64,000 nt of DNA, taken from the NCBI GenBank assembly GCA_023664955.1, contig JAMPEV010000001.1, positions 1,296,188 through 1,360,187 of the forward strand, written 5' to 3'. A program made the position numbers and the translations under genes. Positions 25,182 through 34,850 of the stretch are shown in pieces. Numbering within the stretch: position 1 is the first letter of the stretch; each line of letters opens with the position of its first letter. The DNA is from Duncaniella sp. (GTDB lineage Bacteria > Bacteroidota > Bacteroidia > Bacteroidales > Muribaculaceae). Below the pieces are notes generated by a model. The model saw only the letters and a program-made list of their open reading frames with translations, was not told the origin of the DNA and did no database searches.

Positions 25182-26567
25182 TCACCATCCACCACCAAGA
25201 GCCTTATACAGATGCACAAGTGCCAATTGCTTGTCGCGCACGGCATTACTCAACCCTACTTGCGCCTCAAAATAACTTCTTTGGGCATCCAGCACATCAA
25301 GATAACCTATCACACCATTTATATACTGTAATTGGGCAAGTTCCATGGTAGCTTTCGATGACTGCTCAAGTTCTTCCATGGAGGAATGAATTGCCGCCAT
25401 CTTATTAAAAGCCACTATGGCATTACGAGCTTCAGTGAATGCAAGCATCACCGTCTTTTCATAATTATACACTTCCTGCTCATATACATGCTGCTGAGCT
25501 CGGTATGCACTCTGTCTTTTCCCCATATCGAAAATAGGGCCTAACAAGGCTCCACTCAGAAAGTAGGCCGGTGACTTGAACAGAGTCGAAAATTCGTCAC
25601 TCTCCACGCCATACTGCGCCGTCAGTGTCAGCCGCGGAAATCTGTTTGTGTATGCCATGCCGACAGCGGCATTGGCCGCTATAAGTTTCTGCTCTGCCGC
25701 TTTAATGTCAGGGCGGCGTTCAAGCAGTGATGATGGCAAACCCACCGGCAAAACTTCAACTGTCACAAGGTTGTCAGAAAAGGTCTCTCTTCTAACCTTG
25801 AAATCAAGGTCACCTGTTAAATAGGATATCTCGTTTTCCATCATTGAGATATCTCGCTCAAGCACCGGCAAATGTGTGGCTGTGCGAGCATATTCCACTT
25901 TCGCCTGCTGATATGATGTTTCAGAGGTAAGACCACCCTCAAATCTTAATTTTGCCAAGCGCATACCTTCTTTTCGAGCCTTAAGGGTCTGTCGCACAAT
26001 CATAAGCTCATTGTCAAGTGCTATCAACTCGTAATAGTCCTGGGCTACACGGGCAATAAGGCTAATTGTAACCGCCCTTTGATTCTCAATACTTTCAAGG
26101 AAATTCGCCTTACCCTGGTCATTAGCCCATCGGAGATTTCCCCATAAGTCAACCTCCCAACCTAATGTGGCTTTTATGCCTGTTTCAGGGTCATTGGTAT
26201 ACGAATCTCCACCATAATTCAGAGCCTCTTTTTGGGCATAACCATTCCCATTTAACTGAGGAAACAAGTCTGCCCTCTTTATCCTTTTCCTCGCAGCCAT
26301 CTCCTTTACCTTTGCTGAGGCTATCTTAAGCTCCTTGTTATTTTGCAGTGTGACACGAATCAGGCTTTGAAGTGTGGTGTCAGTATACACTTCCCACCAT
26401 CTCATATCCCCGATTGAGAAGGTATCAGCCTTTACTTTTGCCTGATAACTTTCCGGTATATAAACGTCAGGACGCGTATATTTCTGCCCCAATTTACATG
26501 AGGTAAATTGAACGCTCATCATGAGACTTATCACAATATATGGTAAACTTTTCTTAATTCGTAACAT
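25182..26567 (-). CDS. RND efflux outer-membrane lipoprotein (OprM/NodT family)
   Basis: I start at the ATG at 26567 (MLRIKKSLPYIV); the two codons upstream begin with TTG and are less likely. The lipobox is QFTSC (Cys24). The 461-residue protein has the duplicated outer-membrane-factor repeat with long helices (about 60-250 and 270-460), including SLIARVAQDYYELIALDNE, FEGGLTSETSYQQAKVEYA, LERRPDIKAAEQKLIAANA, and the end ALVHLYKALGGGW. It forms the TolC-like exit duct of a tripartite pump. It is the third gene of an operon with the AcrB- and AcrA-type genes, 14 bases after the transporter stop plus leader. Confidence 0.93.
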   Translation of the reverse strand: MLRIKKSLPYIVISLMMSVQFTSCKLGQKYTRPDVYIPESYQAKVKADTFSIGDMRWWEVYTDTTLQSLIRVTLQNNKELKIASAKVKEMAARKRIKRADLFPQLNGNGYAQKEALNYGGDSYTNDPETGIKATLGWEVDLWGNLRWANDQGKANFLESIENQRAVTISLIARVAQDYYELIALDNELMIVRQTLKARKEGMRLAKLRFEGGLTSETSYQQAKVEYARTATHLPVLERDISMMENEISYLTGDLDFKVRRETFSDNLVTVEVLPVGLPSSLLERRPDIKAAEQKLIAANAAVGMAYTNRFPRLTLTAQYGVESDEFSTLFKSPAYFLSGALLGPIFDMGKRQSAYRAQQHVYEQEVYNYEKTVMLAFTEARNAIVAFNKMAAIHSSMEELEQSSKATMELAQLQYINGVIGYLDVLDAQRSYFEAQVGLSNAVRDKQLALVHLYKALGGGW

Positions 26568-26587
26568 AGTCAATCAATTTTTGATTA

Positions 26588-29500
26588 TCAATGAGTCACT
26601 ACTGCTATATCCTTTTTAGTTGGAAAGAATTTCTCAACACTCCTATAGACGAGCACAAAGAAGAATGGGACAAGAAGAACGCCAAACACTACAGCGAATA
26701 TCATTCCGAAGAACACGCCGGTGCCTATAGCCTGTCTACTTGCAGCTCCCGGTCCTGACGCTATCACAAGGGGCAACATTCCCAATATGAAGGCTAATGA
26801 TGTCATCAAAATGGGACGGAATCGCAATTTCGAGGCATATAGAGCTGATTCGAGTGGACTTACTCCCATGTCAGCCTGACGCTTCGCGAATCCCACAATT
26901 AGGATAGCATTCTTTGCCGCCATGCCCAAGAGCATCACCAGGCCGATTTGGAAATAAATGTCATTTTCAAGTCCGCACACCCATGCTCCCAGATAGGCCC
27001 CAAGTGCCGCCACCGGTAAAGACAGAATCACGGCCACAGGGACGCTCCAACTTTCATATAATGCTGACAAGAATAGGAATACGAACACTAACACTAAGAG
27101 TAGAACCAACCCGGTCTTGCCTCCGGCTTGTTTTTGCTGATATGAGAGTCCGCTCCATTCGACACCTATATTTGACGGCAGGTGTTCCCTGACGATATTC
27201 TCAATCTCCTCCATGGCTTCGCCTGAGCTGTAACCTTTGGCTGCCTCACCTCGTATCACCGCACAGTTAAACATATTAAAACGTTTCAGGTTACCCGGGC
27301 CGGTGGTAAACGATGTCGTTCCTAATGAAGTCAGAGGTATCATTGAGTTGTCGCTACCTCTGACAAAATACAGATTAATATTTTCCCGATGTTCGCGATA
27401 TGGTGCCTCAGCCTGTATATATACCCTATAGATGCGGTTAAACATATTGAAGTCATTCACATACACTGAGCCCGTATATGCTTTCATGGTCGAGAAGACA
27501 TCGGCAAGCGGCACTCCGGCAAACATTACCTTATCCCTATTGACATCAAAGTATAGTTGAGGTATATCCGATTGTAATGAAGATGATAGGCCTGACAATG
27601 CTTTGCTCGAAGAGGCATATTTCATCACAGTGTCAACCGCACTCTCCAAGTCCTCTAATGTCGCATCGTTACGAGCCTCCAATTGCATCTCAAACCCACC
27701 GGATGTTCCAAGCCCCGGTATCACAGGCGGGCGAGACAAATAGACTTTACACTCCGGATAATCCGACAAATCTTTCTTCACTTGGGCCATTATGTCGTCA
27801 ATGCTCTCCGAATCTCGTTCTTCCCAAGGTTTTAGGATGACTGTCAACTCGCTGCGTGACTGGCTGCTTCCTACTTGCGTGCTACTGCCCACCACGCATT
27901 GCACATACTCTACGGCCGGATTCAGGCTGATATCTTTAACAGCTTTTTCCGACACAAGGCGCGTACGCTCAAGAGTGGCTCCCTCCGGAAGCTCCAATTC
28001 TACTTTGAAATAACCCTGGTCCTCAATGGGAAGGAAACTCGACGGCATAAGTTTTTCAACTATGATCACAAGTCCTATTAAACATGCATATACTATCAGT
28101 ACCTTTTTCTTGTGGGCCAATAAGTACTGGATAAGAGTCATGAATTTATTCGTTCCATTTGTCAGGCCTTCGTTAATCTTACGGAAAACGATATTCTTTT
28201 TAGCATCCTTCTTCTCCGGACGAAGTATTAGCGAACACATCACCGGGCTGAGAGTCAATGCTACAACCGCTGATAGAATAACTGAAAAAACAATTGTAAC
28301 TGCGAACTGACGATACAGCTGGCCTGTGATTCCTGCTAAGAAACACACCGGAACAAACACTGCCGCAAGCACAAGAGTTGTCGCTATAATCGGGCTTGTT
28401 AATCCTACGATAGCCTTCTTTGTGGCCTCTTTTGGAGGCAAATCCTCTGTTTCCATTATGTATTGCACATTCTCCACCACCACTATGGCATCATCCACCA
28501 CTATACCTATGGCCAGGACAAGCCCCAGGAGTGTGAGCATATTGAGGGAGAATCCAAATACCAACATGAAGCCAAAGGTTCCCACCAATGAGATTGGAAC
28601 GGCGATAAGTGGTATCAACGTAGCTCTCCAACTCTGCAATGACAGATAAACCACGAATATAACGAGAAACAGAGCCTCAAATAGTGTCTTATAAACCTCA
28701 TCGATTGATTCGGAAATATAGGTCGTCATGTCGAAAGGTATATTGTAGCTAAGTCCTTCAGGAAAACTTGCACTAATATCCTTCATGGCATCTTTCACCC
28801 TTTCAGCCACCTCCATAGCGTTAGCCCCGGGTAACATATATATTGCCAATACAGCAGCATTCTCTCCATTAATCGAGCTCTCAGTATTGTAGGACTGTGC
28901 TTCGAGAGAAATATTTGCCACGTCGCGAAGTCGGATGAGAGAGCCGTCAGGATTAGCTCTTACCACCACATTCTCAAATTGTGACACCGATGATAGGCGA
29001 CCCGTTGTGGTGATGGGAATTGTGATATCGAGACCTTTTGTGGGTTGCTGTCCGAGCACACCTGCCGCTGATTCCCTATTCTGATCCCTCAACGCCTTTT
29101 GAAGGTCAGCTATTGTGATTCCGAGATTTGCGAGTTTGTCGGGTTGCACCCAAATTTGCATCGCATAATAACGGCTTCCGATATTTGACACTCGTCCCAC
29201 CCCAGGGATACGGCGCAATAGGTCAAGGACGTTTAATGTGGCAAAATTGCTCAGATATATTTCATCGAATTTCGGGTCGTAGGAGGTCAGACATATGGTT
29301 AGAAGCTGGCTGGAAGCTTGCTTCTCTACTGATATGCCATTTTCGACCACTTCAGCAGGGAGACGTGACTCTGCGAGTTTCACGCGGTTCTGAATCTCCA
29401 CTGCGGCTAATTCCGGCGACGAGGATATATCAAAGGTAACGGTCGCTGAGAAACTCCCAGAATTTGTTGACGATGATTCCATATAGAGCATCCCGGGCGT

Positions 29501-29716
29501 GCCGTTAATCTCCTGCTCGATCGGGGTTGCCACCGCTTGCGACACTGTCAGTGCGCTTGCACCCGGATAGGAGGCGCTAATCTTTACCACAGGAGGGGTG
29601 ATTTGTGGATACTGGTCAACAGGGAGCATTGACAACCCGATAAAACCCAGTATGACAATTAATATGGAAATGACCGCCGAAAAGACCGGACGGTCTATGA
29701 AAAAACTCATTTTCAT
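26588..29716 (-). CDS. RND multidrug efflux inner-membrane transporter (HAE1/AcrB family)
   Basis: This 1042-residue protein has the full HAE1 layout: twelve transmembrane helices and two large periplasmic loops. Landmarks are FFIDRPVFSAVISILIVILG at the N-terminus, GIVVDDAIVVVENV in TM4 carrying the proton-relay Asp pair, SALYESWSVPVAVILSLPVA, GLVMLLGMAAKNAILIVGFA, and RFRPILMTSLAFILGMLPL near the C-terminus. It exports drugs, bile salts or detergents using the proton gradient. Its ATG overlaps the adaptor stop by four bases (29713-29716). The length is normal and no damage is visible. Confidence 0.95.
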   Translation of the reverse strand: MKMSFFIDRPVFSAVISILIVILGFIGLSMLPVDQYPQITPPVVKISASYPGASALTVSQAVATPIEQEINGTPGMLYMESSSTNSGSFSATVTFDISSSPELAAVEIQNRVKLAESRLPAEVVENGISVEKQASSQLLTICLTSYDPKFDEIYLSNFATLNVLDLLRRIPGVGRVSNIGSRYYAMQIWVQPDKLANLGITIADLQKALRDQNRESAAGVLGQQPTKGLDITIPITTTGRLSSVSQFENVVVRANPDGSLIRLRDVANISLEAQSYNTESSINGENAAVLAIYMLPGANAMEVAERVKDAMKDISASFPEGLSYNIPFDMTTYISESIDEVYKTLFEALFLVIFVVYLSLQSWRATLIPLIAVPISLVGTFGFMLVFGFSLNMLTLLGLVLAIGIVVDDAIVVVENVQYIMETEDLPPKEATKKAIVGLTSPIIATTLVLAAVFVPVCFLAGITGQLYRQFAVTIVFSVILSAVVALTLSPVMCSLILRPEKKDAKKNIVFRKINEGLTNGTNKFMTLIQYLLAHKKKVLIVYACLIGLVIIVEKLMPSSFLPIEDQGYFKVELELPEGATLERTRLVSEKAVKDISLNPAVEYVQCVVGSSTQVGSSQSRSELTVILKPWEERDSESIDDIMAQVKKDLSDYPECKVYLSRPPVIPGLGTSGGFEMQLEARNDATLEDLESAVDTVMKYASSSKALSGLSSSLQSDIPQLYFDVNRDKVMFAGVPLADVFSTMKAYTGSVYVNDFNMFNRIYRVYIQAEAPYREHRENINLYFVRGSDNSMIPLTSLGTTSFTTGPGNLKRFNMFNCAVIRGEAAKGYSSGEAMEEIENIVREHLPSNIGVEWSGLSYQQKQAGGKTGLVLLLVLVFVFLFLSALYESWSVPVAVILSLPVAALGAYLGAWVCGLENDIYFQIGLVMLLGMAAKNAILIVGFAKRQADMGVSPLESALYASKLRFRPILMTSLAFILGMLPLVIASGPGAASRQAIGTGVFFGMIFAVVFGVLLVPFFFVLVYRSVEKFFPTKKDIAVVTH

Positions 29717-30921
29717 GACTTCTCGCCTTTAGATTTGGTTAATGATGAGTCGGGCTGTTCTGACATGCCATCCTCGGCAGTTACCTCTCCTACACGCACT
29801 TTTATACCAGGTGAAAGTTTGTGTTGCCCTTCTATTACGATATTCTCATCGGGGCGCACACCGCGTTCCACCACCATGCTATTATGGAACTCGGGACCTA
29901 ATTCGATAAAACGCTTCTCGACTGTGGAATCCCTGCGCATCACGTACACGTAAGCCCCGCCCTTCTCAATTATTATCGATCGGCTTGGGACTACGGTAGC
30001 ATTTTCCCTCACATCTAAAAGTAGCTTTACCTTAGTGAATTGTCCGGGAAGAATTTCGCGTGTCGGATTGGGCATCTCAGCTCTCACCGAGAAAGTGCCG
30101 GTACGCGGGTCCACTTGGGGGTCGGCGAAATCCACAAGCCCTTTGTGGGGATATACCGTATTGTCGGCTAAAGTGATTGTTACGTATGGTTGCCATGAAC
30201 GTGACAGATTCTTTGTGCCAAGTTCCACATTACGTTCCTTGCTCTTCAGGTAATCAAGTGCCGTCATACTGAAATCGATGAAAACGGTGTCGCTTTTCAC
30301 GATAGTGGCGAGAAGCGACTTTCCGCCGGGGCCAACGAGCGTGCCTATATCGGCATTTCTCTCACTGATGTAGCCGGAAAGTGGTGACCTCACTGATGTG
30401 TATCCAAGCTCGAGCTGAGCCTGTGCGAGGTCTGACTTACTCATGGCCACAGAAGCCTTTGCCACATTGTAGGCGGCTACGGCATTGTCGTAATCAAGTT
30501 GGCTTGCGGCGTTTTGTTCATAAAGCGGACGTATTCGTTCCAGATCTCGTTTCGCTTTCTGTTCCTGTGCCTCATCCTTTTGTAATTGAGCCTTTGCTTT
30601 GTCGACCTTTGCCTTATATTGGTCGGGGTTTATGACGAAAAGCACTTGATTTTTTGTAACAGGGGTACCTTCTTCAAACAACATTCTTTCCAGATACCCT
30701 TCCACACGGGCTCTCACCTCCACAAATTGTTGTGCCCTGACTCTACCCACGTATTCGCCATAAATTTCCACATCCTCACACGTTGAAGGTGCAATAGCAA
30801 CAACAGGTGGCTCCACAACCGGCTTCTTACAACCTTGCAGGCACAAAAGAACACAACCGGTCAGAATAAACGCATAACTGCGTAGTGATTTCGGCATCCC
30901 ACAAGACAACTTATTAGGCAT
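29713..30921 (-). CDS. RND efflux periplasmic adaptor lipoprotein (AcrA/MFP family)
   Basis: The 402-residue protein has a lipobox (LCLQGC) after an N-terminal hydrophobic segment. It contains the membrane-fusion core: lipoyl half-motif VRARVEGYLERMLFEEG, alpha-hairpin DKAKAQLQKDEAQEQKAKRD, second lipoyl half VRSPLSGYISERNADIGT, then beta-barrel and membrane-proximal domains (PGQFTKVKLLLDV, VPSRSIIIEKGG). It bridges the AcrB-type pump and the outer-membrane duct. It is the first gene of the operon; no exact TAnnTTTG element is visible upstream, so the operon may depend on an alternative or activated promoter. No local regulator gene was found. Confidence 0.94.
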   Translation of the reverse strand: MPNKLSCGMPKSLRSYAFILTGCVLLCLQGCKKPVVEPPVVAIAPSTCEDVEIYGEYVGRVRAQQFVEVRARVEGYLERMLFEEGTPVTKNQVLFVINPDQYKAKVDKAKAQLQKDEAQEQKAKRDLERIRPLYEQNAASQLDYDNAVAAYNVAKASVAMSKSDLAQAQLELGYTSVRSPLSGYISERNADIGTLVGPGGKSLLATIVKSDTVFIDFSMTALDYLKSKERNVELGTKNLSRSWQPYVTITLADNTVYPHKGLVDFADPQVDPRTGTFSVRAEMPNPTREILPGQFTKVKLLLDVRENATVVPSRSIIIEKGGAYVYVMRRDSTVEKRFIELGPEFHNSMVVERGVRPDENIVIEGQHKLSPGIKVRVGEVTAEDGMSEQPDSSLTKSKGEKS

Positions 30922-31161
30922 AACTAAATTATTTATCTAATTAATAATGATGAATTTATAAAAGACTCATGACTATTAAGAACCTAAAAGGAGTCATTAA
31001 AAACTACTCTTAATGCGATGAAATGAAGCTAATCATGAATCTTCATCATATAAAATGCTTAAACATGCATAATTGTTTACAACTTTTTTATTCTTCATCT
31101 GTTTTTTAGTAAAAAAACATCCACAATCACATTAAATATCATCTGTAATCACGTTAAAACT
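30922..31161. other. AT-rich intergenic region upstream of the RND operon, with an imperfect direct repeat
   Basis: No gene is visible here. An imperfect 12-base direct repeat, AATCACATTAAA (31125-31136) and AATCACGTTAAA (31147-31158), lies 22 bases apart and could be a regulator-binding pair for either flanking unit. I found no convincing terminator or promoter for the RND operon in it. Confidence 0.4.
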
Positions 31162-31290
31162 ATGCACTGGTTCATTGAAATATTTCGCGATAATCCTGTA
31201 ATACCCATTTTCCTGACTATCGGGATTGGTTTTTGGTTGGGAAGTTTACGGTATGATAGTGCCGTTGTTAGTATAGCCACAAGGCTCTGA
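31162..31290 (+). pseudogene. Remnant of an AspT/YidE-type (AAE family) membrane transporter
   Basis: This 42-codon frame encodes MHWFIEIFRDNPVIPIFLTI followed by GIGFWLGSLRYDS. That is the characteristic start of aspartate-alanine-antiporter/YidE-type transporters (D-N-P-x-I-P-x-F-L-x-x-G-I-G-F-W-L-G). After RYDS the family similarity stops (AVVSIATRL, then TGA). A full-length member would have more than 500 residues, so only the first helix survives. The most likely origin is an internal deletion that removed the rest of the gene and left a hairpin at 31330-31369 that may be its old terminator. A functional small membrane protein cannot be excluded. Confidence 0.6.
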
Positions 31291-31329
31291 ATTAAGTTGA
31301 TTCGCTGATAATCCGGCTAACATATTACA

Positions 31330-31369
31330 ATCCGGTTACGGTTAACACTCATTAACTATAACCGGATTG
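31330..31369 (+). terminator. Large imperfect hairpin upstream of susC promoter
   Basis: Arms AATCCGGTTACGGTTAA and TTAACTATAACCGGATT pair at 15 of 17 positions around a six-base loop, followed by a T-rich stretch. It overlaps the -33 element of the susC promoter. It could be the old terminator of the transporter remnant or an operator for susC. Confidence 0.55.
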
Positions 31370-31397
31370 TTTATATATGTTTTTTAGCTTAATTTTG
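31366..31397 (+). promoter_or_regulatory. susC promoter
   Basis: TTG (31367-31369), 20-base spacer, then TAATTTTG (31390-31397). The leader to the ATG at 31545 is about 140 bases, unusually long for this window and large enough for post-transcriptional control. Confidence 0.65.
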
Positions 31398-31544
31398 TAA
31401 ATATTTCATAAACCATGAAAAAAAAGGACAGGATTAAATTTTAAAGAAAACTTTAATTCGTATCCATCTAGACACAATAGTTTCATATGTAATTATCTGA
31501 AATAAAAAAATTACTTATTTAATATCTAACCAATTAAATCTATT

Positions 31545-34500
31545 ATGAAAGTCAAACAGTGTTTTAATCAGCACCGGCATGGTCTGATGTCTCGACTGGT
31601 GGCGCTCGCAATTATGGTAATGACAGTCTTCGCTGTCAATGCCCAAAATGTAAATGTGAGCGGAACGGTTGTAGACACTGACGGTGAACCGGTCATCGGT
31701 GCCAGCGTTATGGTACTTGGCACATCCTTTGGAACTGCCACTGACGTAGATGGCAAGTATATCCTCAAGAACGTACCTTCTAACGGGAAGCTCCGCTTCA
31801 GCTACATCGGATGCACAACCCAGGAAATTGAAGTTAAAGGCCAGACCACAATTAATGTGACACTGATGCCCGAAACCAACATGCTTGACGAAGTTGTGGC
31901 CATCGGTTATGCCACAGTTCGCCGTAAGGACCTTACCGCAGCGACATCATCCGTGGGTGGTAAAGACCTCGTAAACATCCCTGTAACCACAGCCGCCCAA
32001 GCACTAACAGGTAAAGCAGCCGGTGTGAATGTGGTTACTCAAAGTGGTGCCCCCGGTGCTGACATCAACATCACAGTGCGTGGTGGTACGTCAATCACAC
32101 AAAGCTCCGAACCTCTCTACATCGTCGACGGATTCCAAATGGAAAACGGCCTTCAGGCGGTAGACATCAACGACATTGAGACTATCGACGTAATGAAGGA
32201 TGCCTCTGCAACAGCTATCTACGGTTCAGCAGGTGCTAACGGTGTTATCTTGATTACTACCAAGTCAGGACATTCAGGCAAGAGCGAAGTAAGCTATAAC
32301 GGCTATGTCAGCTTCAACCGCCTCGGCAGAAAGCTCGACCTCCTCAACACTGAGGAATATGTAAAATACCAGTATGAATATCAGGAACTTCGCGGAAATA
32401 TCGGAGCATTCGCTACCGTATTCGGCGGTGATGTAAACGCCCCCGGCTTCTACTCAGGCGCAAACGACCGCATCGAGCAGGAATATCGCAACCGCGAAGC
32501 CATCGACTGGCAGGATGAAGTGTTTGGACGCACAGGTATCACCCAGAACCACAACGTTAGTATCACCGGCGGTAATGACCGCACTAACTTCATGGTAAGC
32601 TACAACTACACAGGTGAAGACGGTATCATGAAGAAACACAACTATGAAAAGAACGGTGTACGCGTAAAACTTCGTCACAAAATCTTCGACAACGTACGCT
32701 TCGACTTCGCCACAAGCCTCCAAGCCACAAAGGTAGAAGGCGGTGGCTCACTCGGCGGTTCTTTGAAGCAGACAATCCTCCAGCCTATCACCGGTGGTGT
32801 GCTTTGGACTAACGATGAGATGATTAACAAAGACCTTGCTGATGACTATATGGCACTTCCCGGCGGTAGCGCAAACTACGACTCTAACAACCCGCTTCTC
32901 ACCAACAACGCGATTGACAATGAGAAGAGGACTCGCCTCGCCACTGTGAACGCCGGCCTTGAAATCGACATTATCAAAGGACTCACATTACGCACCGCAG
33001 GAAGCTACATGTGGCGTCAGATTCGCGCAGACTATTGGGACAACGGTACCACCAAGCAGGCCCAGGCCAACAAGAGCCCCTACGGCTACGGCTACCGCAA
33101 CAACTCTGAAAATGACAACTGGCAGATTACTAACACCCTCAACTATCATTTCGACATAAATAAGGTGCATGATTTCAATGTCCTCATCGGTCAGGAGACA
33201 TCTCACTGGAGTTCAATGAAACTTGACAACGAATATCGTGAATTCCCTGACGGCAACTTCGGTCTAAATGATGTGAGCATGGCTCAGCCTTACACTTGGG
33301 AATCAAGCAAGGCAAACGTAGGCCTTGTTTCAGTGTTCGGTCGTATCTCTTATTCTTACGAAGGTCGCTACCTCATCAATGCTACAATGCGTGGTGACGG
33401 TTCTTCAAAATTCGCTAAAGGTAACAAGTGGGACAGCTTCCCCTCTGTATCAGCAGCTTGGCGTATCTCAGACGAATCATTCATGGAGAACACTCGCGAA
33501 TATCTCAACAACTTGAAGTTACGTGCCGGTTACGGTGTGGCCGGTAACAACAAGATTGACAATAACATGTATGCCACAAGCTACGGTTCCGGACACTATG
33601 GTAACGGTTCATCCGACTTCATCACCTTCGTCCCCGGTTCAACCCTCGGTAACGCAGCCCTCGTTTGGGAAAAGACTAAGACGGTGAATATCGGTCTTGA
33701 CATGTCATGGTTCAACAGCCGTCTTAACCTCTCAGTTGACTGGTATAACAACGAGTCACAGAACCTACTTATCAAGAACAAGATTCCTACCTCAACAGGT
33801 TACAACGACCAGTTCCAGAACATCGGTTCAATCCGCAACCGCGGTCTTGAAATCGTGCTCAACGCTGTTCCGGTGGCAACACGTGACTTCACATGGACAA
33901 CCGACTTCAATATCTCATTCAACCGCTCAAAAGTCCTCTCAATCTACGGCGGCGAGGGTGAAGAATCATTCACCTCAGAATATTCAGGAGGTAACGGCGC
34001 AGCTGCAACCTTCCTGATTGAAAAGGGCAAGCCTCTCGGACAGTTCTACGGACTTCTTTATGACGGAATCTACACAACTGATGACTTCGAACAACTCTCA
34101 GATGGCAAATATCGCTTGAAAGACGGCGTTCCCTCACTGAAGGGATTCGACCGCGGTTCAGTGAAACCCGGTGACGCTAAGTATGTACCCGTGACCGGTG
34201 AAACTGACAAAGACGGCAACCCCGTGTGGAGCGTTAACGACCGTACAGTGATAGGCAACGCACAGCCTAAATTCACCGGCGGCTGGACCAATACATTTAT
34301 GTATAAAGGCTTTGACCTCACTGTGTTCATGAACTTCAGCTACGGCAACAAAGTGTTCAACATCAGTACCCAGCGTTTCCTCGGCCCGTACCTTCCCAAC
34401 CAGAACAACCTCGACAAGATGGCTAACCGCTTCGTGCTCATTGACCCTGCGACCGGCAGAGAATCAACTGATCTCGCACGTCTCGCGGCTCTCAACCCCA

Positions 34501-34829
34501 ACCAGCACTCTGAGGACATCATGTGGAACATCTCTGAGAACAACAAAACAGCGATGACCGACCGCAGTAGCTATTTCGTTGAAAACGCATCATTCCTTCG
34601 CATCAACAATATCACCCTTGGCTACACACTGCCAAAGAAACTCGTTAAGAAGGCAATGCTCAGCAACGTACGCTTCTACGCAACTGCCAACAACATCCAC
34701 ACCTTCACTAACTATTCAGGTTATGAACCCGAGGTGGCTGTTTCGAGCAGCGCCCTCACCCCCGGTGTCGACTGGTCAACCTACCCTCGCACAAAGAGCT
34801 GGGTAGTAGGTCTTAACCTTACATTCTAA
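31545..34829 (+). CDS. SusC-family TonB-dependent outer-membrane transporter
   Basis: This 1094-residue protein has an extended signal peptide ending at AVNAQ. A carboxypeptidase-regulatory-like domain follows (about 35-115: VSGTVVDTDGEPVIGASVM), then the SusC signature MLDEVVAIGYATVRRKDLTA. The plug domain has VRGGTSITQSSEPLYIVDGF and DATATAIYGSAGANGVILIT-like DASATAIYGSAGANGVILIT. The beta-barrel ends VVGLNLTF. No FecA-type N-terminal signalling domain is present, so it should not drive an anti-sigma switch. It imports oligosaccharides with SusD. The 21-base gap to susD indicates one operon. Downstream pectate lyase and GH28 genes suggest pectin oligosaccharides as substrate; that is inference. 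Confidence 0.96.
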   Translation: MKVKQCFNQHRHGLMSRLVALAIMVMTVFAVNAQNVNVSGTVVDTDGEPVIGASVMVLGTSFGTATDVDGKYILKNVPSNGKLRFSYIGCTTQEIEVKGQTTINVTLMPETNMLDEVVAIGYATVRRKDLTAATSSVGGKDLVNIPVTTAAQALTGKAAGVNVVTQSGAPGADINITVRGGTSITQSSEPLYIVDGFQMENGLQAVDINDIETIDVMKDASATAIYGSAGANGVILITTKSGHSGKSEVSYNGYVSFNRLGRKLDLLNTEEYVKYQYEYQELRGNIGAFATVFGGDVNAPGFYSGANDRIEQEYRNREAIDWQDEVFGRTGITQNHNVSITGGNDRTNFMVSYNYTGEDGIMKKHNYEKNGVRVKLRHKIFDNVRFDFATSLQATKVEGGGSLGGSLKQTILQPITGGVLWTNDEMINKDLADDYMALPGGSANYDSNNPLLTNNAIDNEKRTRLATVNAGLEIDIIKGLTLRTAGSYMWRQIRADYWDNGTTKQAQANKSPYGYGYRNNSENDNWQITNTLNYHFDINKVHDFNVLIGQETSHWSSMKLDNEYREFPDGNFGLNDVSMAQPYTWESSKANVGLVSVFGRISYSYEGRYLINATMRGDGSSKFAKGNKWDSFPSVSAAWRISDESFMENTREYLNNLKLRAGYGVAGNNKIDNNMYATSYGSGHYGNGSSDFITFVPGSTLGNAALVWEKTKTVNIGLDMSWFNSRLNLSVDWYNNESQNLLIKNKIPTSTGYNDQFQNIGSIRNRGLEIVLNAVPVATRDFTWTTDFNISFNRSKVLSIYGGEGEESFTSEYSGGNGAAATFLIEKGKPLGQFYGLLYDGIYTTDDFEQLSDGKYRLKDGVPSLKGFDRGSVKPGDAKYVPVTGETDKDGNPVWSVNDRTVIGNAQPKFTGGWTNTFMYKGFDLTVFMNFSYGNKVFNISTQRFLGPYLPNQNNLDKMANRFVLIDPATGRESTDLARLAALNPNQHSEDIMWNISENNKTAMTDRSSYFVENASFLRINNITLGYTLPKKLVKKAMLSNVRFYATANNIHTFTNYSGYEPEVAVSSSALTPGVDWSTYPRTKSWVVGLNLTF

Positions 34830-34850
34830 TATTAAAAGATAATACAAATT

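Noticed and set aside
31545-34829. SusC as a sigma/anti-sigma transducing receptor
   Set aside because: No N-terminal secretin/TonB short signalling domain is present and no ECF-sigma or anti-sigma gene is adjacent.
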